Shown: positions 63,066 to 64,000 of the stretch, one piece after another
Layout: each line of letters opens with the position of its first letter
How positions within the stretch are numbered: position 1 is the first letter of the stretch
Source: Planctomycetaceae bacterium
GTDB lineage: Bacteria; Planctomycetota; Planctomycetia; Planctomycetales; Planctomycetaceae
DNA: 64,000 bases
Assembly: GCA_020426505.1 (NCBI GenBank)
Contig: JAGQPX010000012.1
Location: 124,001-188,000, forward strand
Direction of reading: 5' to 3'
Made by a program: the position numbers and the translations under genes
The notes under the pieces: model-generated
The model's input: the letters and a program-made list of their open reading frames with translations, nothing else
Database searches by the model: none
Told to the model about the DNA's origin: nothing

Positions 63066-64000
63066 CTACGTGGACCGGATCGCGATGTGTCCGACCTGAT
63101 CCTCGTCTGTCTCCGGAAAGTCACTCCGGTAGTGCACGCCACGGCTTTCGGTTCTGGTTTGAGCGCTTGCGATCATGAGTTGTGCGACGAGGAGCATGTT
63201 CTGTAACTCCCAACCCTCGACCGTGTCGAACTCGCGAGTCGAGACGTAGCGGTCCCAGAACTCGACTTGCTTGGCGGCGTCGGTAAGGCCTTCGGCCTCT
63301 CTGCGGATGCCCACGTTTCGCCACATGATGGCGGAGAGCGAATTCATCAGGTCGGTCAGGTTGAGTTCCTCTTCCTTGTTTGGCGGCGGCCAGTCGGACG
63401 TCAACGGCAGCACGGTGTAGTCATCGGGGATGTTGAGCGCCGCCTCCGATGCACCTTTGCCCGCCGCCCGACCGTGATACAGCCCCTCGAGCAAACTGTT
63501 GGACGCGAGGCGATTCGCTCCGTGTAGACCGCTCGATGTCACCTCGCCTGCCGCCCAGAGGCCGGGGAGTGTCGTGCGACCTGCGGAGTCAATCGTCACT
63601 CCACCGATCATGTAATGTGCACCGGGTCGAACGGGGATCAAATCCTGAGGCAACTCAAGACCGAAATCAGTACACACCTGTTTGATGTGAGGGAAGCGTT
63701 CGTTGACCAGTGTCGCTGGCAGATGACGCAGGTCGAGATAGACGCACGACTGGCGGGTCTTGTTCATTTGTGTGGTGATCGCACGACTGACGATGTCTCG
63801 CGGGGCGAGTTCGAGCCGTTCGTCATAGTCACCCATGAAGCGGTAGCCCGTCGCATCGACAAGATAGGCCCCTTCGCCACGCACCGCTTCAGAGATGAGA
63901 TGCCGCGAACTGCCGGCGATGTACAGCACGGTCGGATGAAACTGCATCATCTCCATATCGCGCAGCTCGGCCCCGGCACGAAATGCGATCGCGTGACCGT
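63066..64000 (-). CDS. nadB: L-aspartate oxidase, NadB (5' end beyond window)
   Basis: The minus-strand frame is open to the edge, and its first visible residues GHAIAFRAGAELRDMEMM read straight into MQFHPTVLYIAG, the typical FAD-dependent substrate region; about 311 residues of the expected 530 or so are present. RGEGAYLVDATGYRFM and YMIGGVTIDSAGRTTLPGLW, with the second FAD contact GLHGANRLASNSLLEG, all match NadB. It oxidises L-aspartate to iminoaspartate in the first step of NAD synthesis, using FAD. The C-terminal helical domain is complete. NadA or NadC are not in view. Confidence 0.94.
   Translation of the reverse strand, partial: GHAIAFRAGAELRDMEMMQFHPTVLYIAGSSRHLISEAVRGEGAYLVDATGYRFMGDYDERLELAPRDIVSRAITTQMNKTRQSCVYLDLRHLPATLVNERFPHIKQVCTDFGLELPQDLIPVRPGAHYMIGGVTIDSAGRTTLPGLWAAGEVTSSGLHGANRLASNSLLEGLYHGRAAGKGASEAALNIPDDYTVLPLTSDWPPPNKEEELNLTDLMNSLSAIMWRNVGIRREAEGLTDAAKQVEFWDRYVSTREFDTVEGWELQNMLLVAQLMIASAQTRTESRGVHYRSDFPETDEDQVGHIAIRST

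Overview
The window looks like a chromosomal segment of a planctomycete, most likely order Planctomycetales (inference). The evidence is the gene content: paired DUF1549/DUF1553 and DUF1501 proteins, two very long secreted PVC-type CxxCH haem proteins, many WD40, PQQ-like and FG-GAP propellers, a large vWA plus coiled-coil membrane protein pair, several Gfo/Idh/MocA oxidoreductases and xylose-isomerase-like TIM barrels. lpxK indicates a lipid A outer membrane. Genes are moderately GC-rich and mostly in short same-strand trains. I see no rRNA, tRNA, CRISPR array, insertion sequence or phage gene.

Layout: 1-8712 (+) is an exopolysaccharide cluster with two GT4 glycosyltransferases (the first cut by the window edge), a methyltransferase, a heparinase II/III-like lyase, two tandem YdcF/SanA-like membrane proteins and a Wzc-type tyrosine autokinase with a Tyr-Gly tail. 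8765-13973 (-) is a DUF1549/DUF1553, DUF1501, WD40 operon whose first protein carries a huge coiled-coil insertion. 14006-19690 (+) holds a palindromic control region, fabI, a frameshifted acyltransferase, lpxK and a secreted protein of unknown function. 19745-22985 holds an SDR, a Gfo/Idh oxidoreductase and an M24 peptidase, separated by three hairpin-type repeats. 23429-28514 (+) is a BlaI repressor with a self-overlapping promoter/operator, an M56 metalloprotease fused to a WD40 propeller, and an FG-GAP protein. 28712-46788 (-) is a long same-strand train: yifB/comM, PQQ-like lipoprotein, Fe-alcohol dehydrogenase, nucleotide-pyrophosphatase-like protein, PVC haem protein, pyrK, pseudouridine synthase, a secreted acidic protein, a coiled-coil membrane protein and a vWA protein. 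47078-58058 mixes an M32 carboxypeptidase, a Ycf48-CBM9-like secreted protein, an aldehyde dehydrogenase plus Gfo/Idh pair, a Tat-exported TIM barrel, a degenerate-receiver LuxR regulator and another TIM-barrel isomerase. 58253-64000 (-) holds a small Cys-motif secreted protein, a zinc-ribbon membrane protein, a second PVC haem protein and the 3' part of nadB.

The most notable points are: (1) a dispersed element, four copies, bounded by GGGTGGC/GCCACCC around a conserved 3' half; (2) three other hairpin repeat types in 20.5-21.9 kb; (3) the BlaI, M56-WD40 fusion module with a 37-bp operator laid over its own promoter; (4) a response regulator that has lost its phospho-acceptor Asp, one acidic-pocket residue and the conserved Lys; (5) a coiled coil of roughly 390 residues inside a DUF1553 domain; (6) a perfect 11-bp inverted repeat upstream of that gene.
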